Source: an uncultured Dorea sp.
GTDB lineage: Bacteria; Bacillota; Clostridia; Lachnospirales; Lachnospiraceae
Length of the DNA stretch: 58,407 nucleotides
Direction of reading: 5' to 3'
Assembly (NCBI GenBank): GCA_910578455.1
Contig: CAJTQA010000018.1
Location: 1 to 58,407 of the forward strand
Part shown: positions 50,464 to 58,407 of the stretch, piece by piece
How the letters are laid out: each line of letters begins with the position of its first letter
How positions within the stretch are numbered: the first letter of the stretch is position 1
The notes under the pieces: generated by a model
Told to the model about the DNA's origin: nothing
Database searches by the model: none
The model's input: only the letters and a program-made list of their open reading frames with translations
Made by a program: the position numbers and the translations under genes

Positions 50464-50485
50464 ACATCCGTTAAAATATATTTTT

Positions 50486-51484
50486 TTATAAAACTCTTCT
50501 TACCGTGACAATGTTGGCATAAGTGGCGGACAATACCCCGATGCCTTTTGAACTGTTAATTGCGTTCACAATTTTACCATTTCCCATATAGATGCCTACG
50601 TGACCGCTGTAACAAACAATATCTCCCGGAATGGCGTCGCTGTAGCTCACTCCCTTTCCGGATCCCCTCATTGCCCCGGACGTCCTTGGAAGGTTTACGC
50701 CGAAATGTTTATACACCGACTGCACAAATCCTGAGCAGTCCGCACCGTTTGTCAGGCTTGTTCCTCCCCACACATACGGATTTCCGATAAACTGGCATGC
50801 GTAATCCACAACAGCTTGTCCTGATCCAGCCTTCTCTTTTGCCTCTTCCTCTTCCTTCTTTTTCTTTTCTTCAGCTTCTTTTTCAAGCCGCTTTTCTTCA
50901 TCCTCTTTTGACTCTGCAAACTCAAAGAACTGCTCCAGCTCGTTCTCAGCCGCATCTGCCCCGGCAGTTTCCGCCGCAGGTTCATTTGATGCTAAACTCT
51001 CTTTTTCAGGCTTTTCTTTTTCAGGTTCCTTTTTTTCGGATTTCTTCTCTTTACTTTTTTTTATAATTTCCTGCGCTGTTTCCTCAGCTTTTTTTCCTAC
51101 AGTAATATATTTCGAATATACATATCCGGTCACTTTTCCAGACCGGACTTTCGTCCATTCTCCCACCGGCCCCATGATCTGAGCCGCATCATTCGGGTAT
51201 AGTTTTCCTACCCAGTCGCACCTCGTTGTCGGCTCGCTTCTTATATAAAGAAACGTCTCCACATCGGCAAATGCCATATCTAAATACTTACCCTTTTTTC
51301 CAGGCACCAGATAATTCTCTATCGTGATATCTTTTTCTGACGCAATGCAGCTGTCAAGTACCTCCTCGATTCCTATACGCGGCTCTTTATCTTGTGTATC
51401 CGCCCCGTGCGCCGTAATCGGACACATCATGGCAGCCCCTGAAAAAGTAACTAAGAACAATCCCTTTCTAAGATTTGAATACAT
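50486..51484 (-). CDS. Secreted NlpC/P60 peptidoglycan hydrolase with SH3 domain
   Basis: The product has 332 residues: a signal peptide (about 1-28), an SH3-like wall-binding domain (about 70-130, FLYIRSEPTTRCDWVGKLY), a Lys/Glu-rich coiled linker (about 135-220) and a C-terminal NlpC/P60 domain (about 225-332). The catalytic Cys is in GADCSGFVQ and the His in SGHVGIYMG; the third polar residue is probably Asn in VNAINS. It would cut D-Glu-diamino acid bonds in stem peptides. AGGAGG precedes the ATG. A consensus promoter and TGTTAC direct repeats lie upstream. Confidence 0.93.
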   Translation of the reverse strand: MYSNLRKGLFLVTFSGAAMMCPITAHGADTQDKEPRIGIEEVLDSCIASEKDITIENYLVPGKKGKYLDMAFADVETFLYIRSEPTTRCDWVGKLYPNDAAQIMGPVGEWTKVRSGKVTGYVYSKYITVGKKAEETAQEIIKKSKEKKSEKKEPEKEKPEKESLASNEPAAETAGADAAENELEQFFEFAESKEDEEKRLEKEAEEKKKKEEEEAKEKAGSGQAVVDYACQFIGNPYVWGGTSLTNGADCSGFVQSVYKHFGVNLPRTSGAMRGSGKGVSYSDAIPGDIVCYSGHVGIYMGNGKIVNAINSSKGIGVLSATYANIVTVRRVL

Positions 51485-51519
51485 AAATAACCTCCTTATG
51501 TTTTCTTATCTTTTGTAAT

Positions 51520-51536
51520 TGTTACAGAATTGTTAC
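51520..51536 (+). promoter_or_regulatory. Direct repeat TGTTAC-N5-TGTTAC, WalR-box-like
   Basis: TGTTAC (51520-51525), AGAAT, TGTTAC (51531-51536) fits the WalR consensus TGTWAH-N5-TGTWAH. It lies between the predicted transcription start (about 51546) and the start codon of the wall hydrolase gene. A related pair with a 4-base gap lies at 51654-51669. Binding by WalR is inference. Confidence 0.5.
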
Positions 51537-51552
51537 ATACGTTACGAACATA

Positions 51553-51580
51553 ATTATATCATGCAATTTACCGATGTCAA
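51553..51580 (-). promoter_or_regulatory. Consensus promoter of the NlpC/P60 gene
   Basis: On the minus strand: TTGACA (51575-51580), a 16-base spacer and TATAAT (51553-51558). Confidence 0.85.
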
Positions 51581-51685
51581 GCGTAAAACACAAGTTTTCA
51601 TCGACATATTATTCCAATTTATCCAGTTATTCTCTATATTTTTCTCTTCTATTTGTTACAAATTGTTACATCATAAAACTTATCG

Positions 51686-51714
51686 TTGACAAATATATTT
51701 TTTCGCTTTATACT
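51686..51714 (+). promoter_or_regulatory. Promoter of the Fur/PerR-type gene
   Basis: TTGACA (51686-51691), a 17-base spacer and TATACT (51709-51714). A Fur-like box begins 6 bases downstream, over the transcription start. Confidence 0.85.
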
Positions 51715-51719
51715 AATTT

Positions 51720-51734
51720 TAATAACTGTTATTA
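51720..51734 (+). promoter_or_regulatory. Fur-family operator (perfect 7-1-7 dyad) before the regulator gene
   Basis: TAATAACTGTTATTA is a perfect 7-1-7 inverted repeat, the symmetry of Fur/PerR/Zur boxes. Its place at the transcription start implies autorepression. Confidence 0.75.
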
Positions 51735-51758
51735 TTATTATTTGAAAGGGTTGCATGT

Positions 51759-52154
51759 ATGGCTACATTAAAATACAGCAGGCAGCGTGCCTCTATCAGA
51801 GAATATCTTATTCATACGAATGAGCATCCGACTGCCGACACCGTATATCTTCATGTAAGAAACGAATTTCCCAATATCAGCCTGGGAACCGTATACCGCA
51901 ATCTCAACCTCCTGGCAGATATGGGCGAGGCATTAAAGATTACCACCCCAAACGGGGGAGACCGTTTCGACGGGCGCACGGATCCGCATTACCATGTGAC
52001 ATGTACCTGCTGCGGTAATGTCTTTGACCTGGAGCTGCCTTTGGAGCACCGGCTTAAGATCAATTGTCTCGCTAACGAGCATTATGACGGGCAGATAGAC
52101 TCCCATTCCATTACTTTTACCGGAACATGTCCTCACTGCCTGAAAAAAAATTAA
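51759..52154 (+). CDS. Fur-family transcriptional repressor (PerR-like)
   Basis: The product has 131 residues. The winged helix (NEHPTADTVYLHVRNEFPNI, then SLGTVYRNLNLLADMGE) is followed by the dimerisation domain with metal ligands (DPHYHVTCTCCGNVFDLEL) and the structural zinc Cys pairs CTCC and CPHC. The DGRTDPHYH stretch, with Asp and His at PerR-type positions, and the rubrerythrin neighbour favour PerR (peroxide sensing) over Fur or Zur. It has a perfect Fur-like box in its own promoter and a related box before the rubrerythrin gene. Confidence 0.88.
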   Translation: MATLKYSRQRASIREYLIHTNEHPTADTVYLHVRNEFPNISLGTVYRNLNLLADMGEALKITTPNGGDRFDGRTDPHYHVTCTCCGNVFDLELPLEHRLKINCLANEHYDGQIDSHSITFTGTCPHCLKKN

Positions 52155-52162
52155 TTTAACGA

Positions 52163-52215
52163 TTGACAATCAGTCACAACTATGTTATCTTGATATTAGT
52201 AACTATTACTGATAT
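52163..52215 (+). promoter_or_regulatory. Rubrerythrin promoter with Fur/PerR-like box
   Basis: TTGACA (52163-52168), a 17-base spacer and TATCTT (52186-52191). ATATTAGTAA (52193-52202) and TTACTGATAT (52206-52215) form an inverted repeat with one mismatch. Its core TAGTAACTATTACTG (52197-52211) matches the box at 51720 in 11 of 15 positions. Confidence 0.72.
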
Positions 52216-52252
52216 TAAAAATTATATTCAATAAAAAAGGAGATTTAAAATT

Positions 52253-52795
52253 ATGAAAAAATTTGTATGCAGCGTTTGCGGTTATGTTCATGAAGGAGAT
52301 TCAGCACCGGAGAAATGTCCACAGTGCGGCGTTGGCGCGGACAAGTTCACAGAGCAGTCAGAAGGCTTAAGCTGGGCGGCTGAGCATGTTGTAGGGGTAG
52401 CTCAGGGCGTTAGCGAAGATATTATTGAAGATTTAAGAGCTAACTTTAACGGAGAGTGCTCTGAAGTAGGAATGTACCTTGCTATGGCAAGAGTTGCTCA
52501 CAGAGAGGGATATCCGGAGATTGGATTATACTGGGAGAAAGCTGCTTATGAAGAGGCTGAGCACGCTGCGAAGTTCGCAGAGCTTTTAGGCGAAGTCGTA
52601 ACAGACAGCACAAAGAAAAACCTTGAGATGAGAGTTGCAGCTGAGAACGGCGCTACAGCAGGAAAGTTTGACCTTGCTAAGAGAGCAAAAGCTGCTAATC
52701 TTGACGCAATCCATGACACAGTTCATGAGATGGCAAGAGACGAGGCTAGACACGGCAAGGCATTCGAGGGACTTCTTAAGAGATACTTTGGCTAA
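52253..52795 (+). CDS. Reversed rubrerythrin (rubredoxin domain first)
   Basis: The product has 180 residues. The rubredoxin-like Fe(SCys)4 domain is N-terminal (FVCSVCGYVHEG and EKCPQCGVGADKF). The ferritin-like di-iron domain follows with ligand motifs ECSEVGMYL, YEEAEHAAKF, AENGATAG and ARDEARHGKAF. Reverse rubrerythrins reduce hydrogen peroxide and oxygen in strict anaerobes such as Clostridium. It lies 98 bases after the PerR-like gene with its own regulated promoter. AAAGGAG precedes the ATG. Confidence 0.95.
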   Translation: MKKFVCSVCGYVHEGDSAPEKCPQCGVGADKFTEQSEGLSWAAEHVVGVAQGVSEDIIEDLRANFNGECSEVGMYLAMARVAHREGYPEIGLYWEKAAYEEAEHAAKFAELLGEVVTDSTKKNLEMRVAAENGATAGKFDLAKRAKAANLDAIHDTVHEMARDEARHGKAFEGLLKRYFG

Positions 52796-52819
52796 TATAT
52801 AACGCCTCATAAAATTTTT

Positions 52820-52853
52820 GAGGATAGATGGCTGAGCCGTCTATCCTCTTTTT
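52820..52853 (+). terminator. Terminator of the rubrerythrin gene
   Basis: GAGGATAGA (52820-52828) pairs with TCTATCCTC (52840-52848), followed by five T. It lies between convergent genes. Confidence 0.92.
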
Positions 52854-52863
52854 GTTAAAATAT

Positions 52864-54024
52864 TTATTCAATTTCCTCCGGAGCAATCTTCCGTTTCTTA
52901 AGTTTTAAATAAACTACTTCCCGGAACAGCGCATACAGTACAGATACTATCGGGATAAATATCAGCATCCCCACAACTCCCATAAGGCGTCCTCCTACGC
53001 TGACTGCTGCCAGCACCCAGATTGACGGGAGGCCTACAGAATTCCCCACAACATGGGGATAGATAAGGTTTCCCTCTATCTGTTGCAGCACCAGGAACAG
53101 AACGACAAAAATCAATGCTTTCAACGGGTCAACCATAAATATCAGGAACGCCCCTACAACGCAGCCGATAAATGCCCCAAAAATCGGTATCAGCGCTGTA
53201 AATGCAATTACAATTCCGATAAGCAGCGCATAGGGCAGCCTTAATACCGCCATGGAAACCATGAACATGCCCCCAAGGATCAGCGCCTCCATGCATTGAC
53301 CGGTAAGAAAATGCGAGAACGTCTGATACGTCAGCGTAAGTACCTCCAATGCTGCCTCCGCCCTTCCCCGGCGGACAAATGCAAACAATACTTTTTTAGA
53401 CTGCCTCCGCAGTTTTTCTTTTTGTATCAGAATGTAGATAGAAAATGCAAACGCTATAAAAAACGTAGCAAGACCGTTTATAATGCTTTTTGCCGCTGAT
53501 ATCGTCGAATCAAGTACATTCCCTGCGCCGTTCCTGAAAAAATCAAGTCCAGTATCCATGATTTTATTCCAGTCAAATTCAATATTATTGATAGCCTCCA
53601 TAATCTCCTTATTGCCATGGAAGATCATCTGAGCCCACTGCTGTACCTGCGGAATAAATGCCTGGATGTTCCTCCCCAGGTTGGAAAAAGTATTCCCCAG
53701 CTGTGGGATAAGCACAAACATTACAAGCCCGATCACCGCGATGACAGAGAACAGGACAATCAGCATGCTGACAGGCCGCGCCAGCTTTTTCATTGTTTTG
53801 CTCTTTTCCAGGCGTTCCTCCGGAAACAGATTCCTCTGTACAAAATTCATTGGAACATTCAGCACAAATGCAATTGCCCCGCCCAGAATGAACGGGAAGA
53901 TCACTCCCCACACAAAGGATAATATTTCAAGCGATGCCTCATACTTCCATAAGCATACGACGACAACCGCCGTAAACAGAATCAGGCCGCGAAGTTTTCT
54001 TATATTTTCTTTTGTCAGCTCCAT
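52864..54024 (-). CDS. AI-2E family (PerM/YdiK-type) membrane transporter
   Basis: The product has 386 residues with about seven to eight membrane spans. Family sequences include WGVIFPFILGGAIAFVLNVP, the middle helix FLTGQCMEALILGGMFMVSM and QQIEGNLIYPHVVGNSVGLP near the C-terminus. Members are assigned to signal export, Na+/H+ antiport or unknown transport; autoinducer export is not established for this group. GGAGGG precedes the ATG. Confidence 0.9.
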   Translation of the reverse strand: MELTKENIRKLRGLILFTAVVVVCLWKYEASLEILSFVWGVIFPFILGGAIAFVLNVPMNFVQRNLFPEERLEKSKTMKKLARPVSMLIVLFSVIAVIGLVMFVLIPQLGNTFSNLGRNIQAFIPQVQQWAQMIFHGNKEIMEAINNIEFDWNKIMDTGLDFFRNGAGNVLDSTISAAKSIINGLATFFIAFAFSIYILIQKEKLRRQSKKVLFAFVRRGRAEAALEVLTLTYQTFSHFLTGQCMEALILGGMFMVSMAVLRLPYALLIGIVIAFTALIPIFGAFIGCVVGAFLIFMVDPLKALIFVVLFLVLQQIEGNLIYPHVVGNSVGLPSIWVLAAVSVGGRLMGVVGMLIFIPIVSVLYALFREVVYLKLKKRKIAPEEIE

Positions 54025-54094
54025 AACATCCCTCCATTAAAAGTCTCTTTTTATTAGCATTCCCATTTACCAGAATTACAGACAGCCGTTTTCA

Positions 54095-56155
54095 TCAGAA
54101 GATGACCGTAAGCACTGGGGCCTTCTCTCCCTCGCTGATATTCGGATATCCGGTAAACAAGTACCCTTCTCCATCTAAGGAGTCATTATATCCGATATCG
54201 CTCCTCAGCTCTCCATAATATACAGGGGGTTGTTCCCTTGTCTCCTCGTTTCCGTCACGATACTCTGTAACCATTACCTGATATCCAGAATCAGGTATTC
54301 CATACGCCTCTTTATCAATGATCAGGCAGTAGTCATCCCTTAGCTCTTTTATGCCTGTCATACTAAAACTTACTGACTTCTGCCCTTTTGCCTCCGATAT
54401 TCCCATGGATTCCGGCGCCTTTACCACCTTAAGGCGCCCTGTCAGATCTGTTTCTCCTGACAAATCGGAATAATCAAACTCAATCCCCTCGGGCATCTCC
54501 GGCATATCTATCCCGCCCGGCATTCCTTCACGGCTGCGTAACCGATTCTCAATACCCCAGACCCCTTCGGCCATATCAACAAGTTTTCCGGAATACATTC
54601 CATTTTCCACTTCCAAATATTCCTGTCCATAAGGAGGAAGGCACACGTACCATCCAGTCATCAGGGCGGGAGATATAGGCGGGTACATCCCCAACTGGTA
54701 AATCGTGCTCTTTACCACAATGCCTCCTTCTTCCCAATTGCCCTGTTTCATCCTCTCCTCAAAAAGTTTTCCAGGCAGCACAATGCCGCATATCTGCATT
54801 TCATAATCGGCCGCACATTGGCCCAGCGATGCAGTAAACTCTTCATCTTCCTTATCTTCCCTAATCTCAATCCTCTGTTTTATCGTCTTTATGTCCTTAT
54901 GGGGAAGGTAGTAGTCAGCTTTCCCGTTCTTCGCATCGAAATTACCGCCCACTGCAGCATCCAACCCTGTTACGGTCTCCCGCGCCTTTGCCTCGCGATT
55001 CATAAAATCACTGACGCTGCCTTCATATTTCTCATGAAAATACCCGTCCTTTATGCATTCTCCGCTTCCGCCGGCAGAATTCCAGTATAGTTTCCCATCC
55101 GTCCTCCCGGTTCTCTCATTTACATCCGCCTCAAGAGCCTGCCTGATCTCGCCGGACTGTACCCGGTCAAAACAGAGAAGATTCTCCGTTTCTCCTTTCT
55201 TTCCCAGCACATAGGCGACAGCTTCATACCCCTCTTTCTCTGTTATCTTAAAAGAAACCACCTCTGTGCTGCTTACATCACAGCTTTCAACCTCTATATC
55301 TTCTGCAGCATACACTTCTTTACCGTATTTTTCATTCAGCTGCCGTAATGCCATCTCCTTCATTTCCGCCTTTTGAGTACTCTCTCCAGATGTCATGAAT
55401 ATATACGCCGCAAGGACGACGATTACTATCGCCACACCCATAAGCATTTCTTTTAAGATCTCTTTTATCCCTTTCTTCCTGCGTGCCGCTTTTTTTTCTA
55501 GCTTCGGTACTTTCTGGTATATGCAATTGACAATGGCATTTGCCAGGGATGCCTTGTTAAACTCCATAGAGTTTTGGTAAATCTCCTTGCGCTTAATCAT
55601 CGTAGCGGCAATAACCTTTGCCGCGTTATCGGGAATATGATTCCCTTGAACTGCCTCAAAAAGCATTAAAAGTTCGTCTGACTCAACCCCGGGAAGAAAC
55701 TCCATAGCAAAAAAATGTTTCCACTCGCTCACGGCAACAGCCATAGGCGCCTTGATGAGTTCGTCCAGACGTTTTGCCAATGCATGGGCTTTTTCTGACT
55801 TCTTTTCCATCCATTTTGCATGGGCGTCTTCAAACATCTCGCCGTAGCCGCTTTCCGGCCTGACATCCTCCCCGTGCCCTGTATCAGGCTCTTCCTGGAG
55901 ATCTTCTTCATATTCAGGCTCTTCTTCTCTATATTCTGTTTCAGTTTCTTCCTGTTTGCCGCTGAAACCGCTGCCTCTCATCACTGTTCCCTGAGCATAT
56001 TCCATAGCTTCCTGAAACGCATCATGAATTCTCGACCACTCTTCTGGATGTTCCTCTGGATGATATTGTTTTACAAGTGCGGAATATGCCTTTTTTATTG
56101 CTTTTTTGTCCTTTGTGACTTTAATACCTAATGTGTCAAATGCCCCTCGTACCAT
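54095..56155 (-). CDS. Membrane protein with an N-terminal J-like domain
   Basis: The product has 686 residues. The first 55 residues form a J-like domain (AFDTLGIKVTKDKKAIKKAY, then SALVKQYHPEEHPEEW). The HPD tripeptide that triggers Hsp70 ATPase activity reads HPE. A helical cytoplasmic part follows to about residue 230, then a membrane span (GVAIVIVVLAAYIFMTSG, about 240-257) and a large extracytoplasmic domain of about 425 residues with no recognised family. It overlaps the upstream Hsp70 gene by 28 bases and has AGGAGG 8 bases before its ATG, so the two are coupled and probably act together. Confidence 0.8.
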   Translation of the reverse strand: MVRGAFDTLGIKVTKDKKAIKKAYSALVKQYHPEEHPEEWSRIHDAFQEAMEYAQGTVMRGSGFSGKQEETETEYREEEPEYEEDLQEEPDTGHGEDVRPESGYGEMFEDAHAKWMEKKSEKAHALAKRLDELIKAPMAVAVSEWKHFFAMEFLPGVESDELLMLFEAVQGNHIPDNAAKVIAATMIKRKEIYQNSMEFNKASLANAIVNCIYQKVPKLEKKAARRKKGIKEILKEMLMGVAIVIVVLAAYIFMTSGESTQKAEMKEMALRQLNEKYGKEVYAAEDIEVESCDVSSTEVVSFKITEKEGYEAVAYVLGKKGETENLLCFDRVQSGEIRQALEADVNERTGRTDGKLYWNSAGGSGECIKDGYFHEKYEGSVSDFMNREAKARETVTGLDAAVGGNFDAKNGKADYYLPHKDIKTIKQRIEIREDKEDEEFTASLGQCAADYEMQICGIVLPGKLFEERMKQGNWEEGGIVVKSTIYQLGMYPPISPALMTGWYVCLPPYGQEYLEVENGMYSGKLVDMAEGVWGIENRLRSREGMPGGIDMPEMPEGIEFDYSDLSGETDLTGRLKVVKAPESMGISEAKGQKSVSFSMTGIKELRDDYCLIIDKEAYGIPDSGYQVMVTEYRDGNEETREQPPVYYGELRSDIGYNDSLDGEGYLFTGYPNISEGEKAPVLTVIF

Positions 56156-57939
56156 ATATCACATTCCTCCTGTGTTTCTTCTTCCTCTTCGCCTTCTTCC
56201 TGATACCAGGAATCTACGTCATCCGGTTCCCAGCTTATCCCCGCTTCATCCAGATAATTCTCCACATTCTGGAAAAACTTTTTGATTCCGCTTTTAAATT
56301 TCTCAACCTTATACACATCTTGTTCCACATATAAAAGATGTTGGAAGTAATCCAGCCGTTTCCCGACTTCCTCCCTGATCATTCCCGTTGTCTGTGCAAA
56401 AAGGCGTTCCCCCCATGCCAGAATCATCTGATTCGACTCCTGGCCTGCCGGGCTTAGTTTCATCTTCTCCAGTTCTTTCACGCGTTTTTCCATCTCTTCA
56501 GGAGATATGCTGCCTGCTCCTGTGGTAATTACCTGCCGCGTTTTTTCCCCTGTGGAGTCCACTGTAACGTCCACAATTAATATCCCGTTTATATCATAAG
56601 TATAGCATACCGTTATCGTTTCTTTCCCTTTCGGAGCCAGCGGAACGCCCATCATTATTGTTCCGAGGTGTATATTATTAGCCGCATAATATTCCTCCCC
56701 CTGGTACACATTAACCGACACATTTTTCTGGTAGTCCTTAACCGTCTGAAATCTCTCTGTCCGGCTGCAGGGAAGAACGCTGTTCCTCTCAATAATAGCG
56801 CTCATAAGCAAGTGTTTTGCATCCCTCTCATTAAAGATTCCCGTTCCCAGCGTAAACGGGCAGATATCCGTCAGCAGCAAATCCTTAATGTCTTCCTTGC
56901 GCTCCTTGATACCCGCATATGTTCCCGCTCCTAATGCTACCATGTAATCCGGGTTCATTGCCAGAATCCTGCACTCAGACAGCAAATGCCGCAGATATTG
57001 CTTTACTGCCGGCATCTTGCAGGAGCCGCCCACCAACACTGTCTTTGAGACTTCCAGCATGTCTTTCTTGCCGTCATTCACCACCTTCTTTACAGGAACT
57101 GACATCCTCTGAAACAATGGCATAGATATCTCAATCAGTTTCTTATTGTTAAGCTCCATCTGCCCTCTGAATTCCCCGTCTGTAACTTGCATGGTCACAT
57201 CTTTCTTTTCGGACAGCACGCACTTTGCACGGCAGGCGCTATCCAGGATGACACCCCGCCGCTGAGGAGACAGGGAATCAAAATCCAGATCATTCTCTTT
57301 GCAAAACTGTCTGGCAATTTCCTCGTCAAAGTCGCTTCCCCCGAGGCGGTTATCACCGCTCACCGCTATAATCTCAATAATGTTATCAAAACAATCCACC
57401 AGAGATACATCCAGCGTTCCTCCGCCAAAGTCAAATACCAGAAAAGTCTCATCTTCTTCCTGTGCCTGGCCGCGGCAGGCTAAAGCCGCCGCTGATGGCT
57501 CATTGATAATTCTTTCCACCTTAAGCCCCGCCAACTCTCCGGCATTTTTCGTCGCCTTCCTCGCCATGTCATTAAAATAGGCCGGAACGCTGATTACCGC
57601 CTCTTCTATCGGCTCCCCAAGATACCTTTCCGCATCTTCCTTAAGCCGTCTCAGCACAAATGCAGACAGCTCCTCCGGATGGTATTTCTTCCCGCCAATC
57701 TTATATGTTTTATCCGTTCCCATAAACCTCTTAAAAAGGCTCACTGACCTATCCGGATGGGATATAAGCCTCTCCTTCGCTGTCTTCCCTACATACACAA
57801 TACCCTCTTCTCCCAAACTAACCACGCTCGGCGTTAAATATTCCCCGAAAGAATTTGGGATAAGACAGCTTTTACCTTCTTCCCATACCGCCGCAAGGCT
57901 GTTTGTCGTTCCCAGATCAATTCCTATAATCTTTCCCAT
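56128..57939 (-). CDS. Hsp70-family chaperone (DnaK/HscC-like)
   Basis: The product has 603 residues. The ATPase domain starts GIDLGTTNSLAAVWEEG and has the phosphate loop VFDFGGGTLDVSLVD, GGSDFDEEIA and the adenosine motif VLVGGSCKMPAVKQYL. The substrate domain is shortened and lacks the DnaK EEVD-like tail; it ends in a Glu-rich stretch and YEGHLTH. Size and divergence resemble HscC-type paralogues rather than housekeeping DnaK. It is paired with a membrane J-like protein, suggesting a dedicated client system at the membrane (inference). Confidence 0.9.
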   Translation of the reverse strand: MGKIIGIDLGTTNSLAAVWEEGKSCLIPNSFGEYLTPSVVSLGEEGIVYVGKTAKERLISHPDRSVSLFKRFMGTDKTYKIGGKKYHPEELSAFVLRRLKEDAERYLGEPIEEAVISVPAYFNDMARKATKNAGELAGLKVERIINEPSAAALACRGQAQEEDETFLVFDFGGGTLDVSLVDCFDNIIEIIAVSGDNRLGGSDFDEEIARQFCKENDLDFDSLSPQRRGVILDSACRAKCVLSEKKDVTMQVTDGEFRGQMELNNKKLIEISMPLFQRMSVPVKKVVNDGKKDMLEVSKTVLVGGSCKMPAVKQYLRHLLSECRILAMNPDYMVALGAGTYAGIKERKEDIKDLLLTDICPFTLGTGIFNERDAKHLLMSAIIERNSVLPCSRTERFQTVKDYQKNVSVNVYQGEEYYAANNIHLGTIMMGVPLAPKGKETITVCYTYDINGILIVDVTVDSTGEKTRQVITTGAGSISPEEMEKRVKELEKMKLSPAGQESNQMILAWGERLFAQTTGMIREEVGKRLDYFQHLLYVEQDVYKVEKFKSGIKKFFQNVENYLDEAGISWEPDDVDSWYQEEGEEEEETQEECDIWYEGHLTH

Positions 57940-57983
57940 GCCGCACCCTCCCTGTCACAAATCGGCCTCTGTCTATATAAACC

Positions 57984-58012
57984 ATTTTAATCAATGAGCT
58001 ATTTTGTTTCAA
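57984..58012 (-). promoter_or_regulatory. Promoter of the Hsp70/J-protein operon
   Basis: On the minus strand: TTGAAA (58007-58012), a 17-base spacer and TAAAAT (57984-57989). It lies directly after the tRNA operon terminator. Confidence 0.7.
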
Positions 58013-58045
58013 TAAAAATATCCGAGGAAATTAATCCTCGGATAT
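58012..58045 (-). terminator. Terminator of the tRNA operon
   Basis: ATATCCGAGGA (58018-58028) pairs perfectly with TCCTCGGATAT (58035-58045). On the minus strand a T-run follows. It lies just after tRNA-Lys. Confidence 0.9.
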
Positions 58046-58056
58046 CCATAAAGCAA

Positions 58057-58129
58057 TGAGCGTGCGGGGATTCGAACCCCGGACAACTTGATTAAAAGTC
58101 AAGTGCTCTACCACCTGAGCTACACGCCC
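58057..58129 (-). tRNA. tRNA-Lys (anticodon TTT)
   Basis: The 73-nt cloverleaf has acceptor GGGCGTG/CACGCTC, anticodon loop CTTTTAA, T-arm CGGGG-TTCGAAT-CCCCG and discriminator A. CCA is not encoded. It is the last tRNA of the cluster. Confidence 0.97.
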
Positions 58130-58157
58130 AACTTGCTTGTCCTATAACTAAGACAAA

Positions 58158-58230
<73 letters not shown>

Positions 58231-58263
58231 TTCTTGCTTACACATGTGATTATTATGTGTGAC

Positions 58264-58337
<74 letters not shown>

Positions 58338-58365
58338 ATAAAATTAATGAAACTGATGTTTCAAG

Positions 58366-58407
58366 TGGGCGGAGAAGGATTCGAACCTTCGAAAGCGTAG
58401 CTAACAG
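58366..58407 (-). tRNA. Partial class II tRNA, probably tRNA-Tyr (cut by window edge)
   Basis: Only the 3' part is visible: acceptor strand CTCCGCCC with discriminator A, T-arm GAAGG-TTCGAAT-CCTTC and an extended variable arm (TTAGCTACGCTTTCG). A long variable arm limits it to Tyr, Leu or Ser. Tyr is favoured by the arm's length and sequence, but the anticodon lies outside the window. Confidence 0.75.

Noticed and set aside
50076..50485. DnaA-box region as the chromosomal origin
   Set aside because: No dnaA, dnaN, recF or gyr genes are nearby and only about five boxes are present; a DnaA-binding cluster is the safer reading.

Overview
The window looks like chromosomal DNA from a spore-forming anaerobic Gram-positive bacterium of the class Clostridia, most likely family Lachnospiraceae. 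The evidence is a set of sporulation genes (spmA, spmB, spoIID, spoIIQ, bofA, cwlD), a clostridial Tad pilus operon with DUF5702 and DUF6382 proteins, a reversed rubrerythrin beside a Fur/PerR-type regulator, an isoleucine T-box, and strong AGGAGG ribosome-binding sites throughout. Genus is inference; no rRNA or other species marker is present.

Region 1 (1-9.1 kb). After an IS4-type transposase remnant comes a leftward cluster: an unknown 153-aa protein, an ECF-like sigma factor, a 1252-aa repeat-rich surface protein and a small membrane protein. To its right is a tyrosine recombinase gene lying between two 27-bp sites in inverted orientation. These share an identical 9-bp spacer, and each has dyad half-sites. 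The enclosed 1.4-kb segment carries an outward-facing promoter (TTGACA-17-TAACAT). It now points right, towards a DUF885 metallopeptidase gene; after inversion it would point left, towards the sigma factor and surface protein. I read this as a self-contained phase switch, the strongest candidate system in the window.

Region 2 (9.1-18.5 kb). spmB and spmA are split apart by a MATE transporter gene. Downstream of spmA is an AT-rich accessory island in which partial copies of the spmA 3' end occur three more times (13.8, 15.8 and 18.0 kb), each closing a cargo module. The modules are an AAA ATPase with a TOPRIM/RloB-like protein, an AAA ATPase with a PD-(D/E)XK-like protein, and a catalytically dead tyrosine-recombinase-like protein with a decayed rhuM gene. 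It looks like a defence-gene hotspot built by repeated insertion at spmA.

Region 3 (18.5-33.5 kb). A hybrid histidine kinase overlaps a solute-binding lipoprotein gene; a FIST-domain protein and a soluble chemotaxis-receptor-like protein follow, together suggesting a sensory set. Then come a hemolysin-III-like protein, a GIY-YIG protein, spoIIQ, spoIID, glycogen phosphorylase and isoleucyl-tRNA synthetase with its T-box.

Region 4 (33.5-48.8 kb). The Tad operon (tadZ, tadA, tadB, tadC, Flp pilin, DUF5702, TadE-like, prepilin peptidase, TadE-like, DUF6382) reads leftward. It is followed by a phosphopantetheinyl transferase, bofA, dCMP deaminase, upp, a Sua5-type threonylcarbamoyl-AMP synthase with an apparently leaderless start, cwlD, and a GH18 protein with a seven-unit arginine-rich cytoplasmic repeat.

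Region 5 (48.8-58.4 kb). mecA, a DUF1858 protein, an intergenic cluster of DnaA boxes, an NlpC/P60 wall hydrolase, the Fur/PerR-type gene and rubrerythrin (each with a matching Fur-like box), an AI-2E family transporter, a membrane J-domain protein paired with an Hsp70, and a tRNA cluster (Lys, Phe, initiator Met and a partial class II tRNA).
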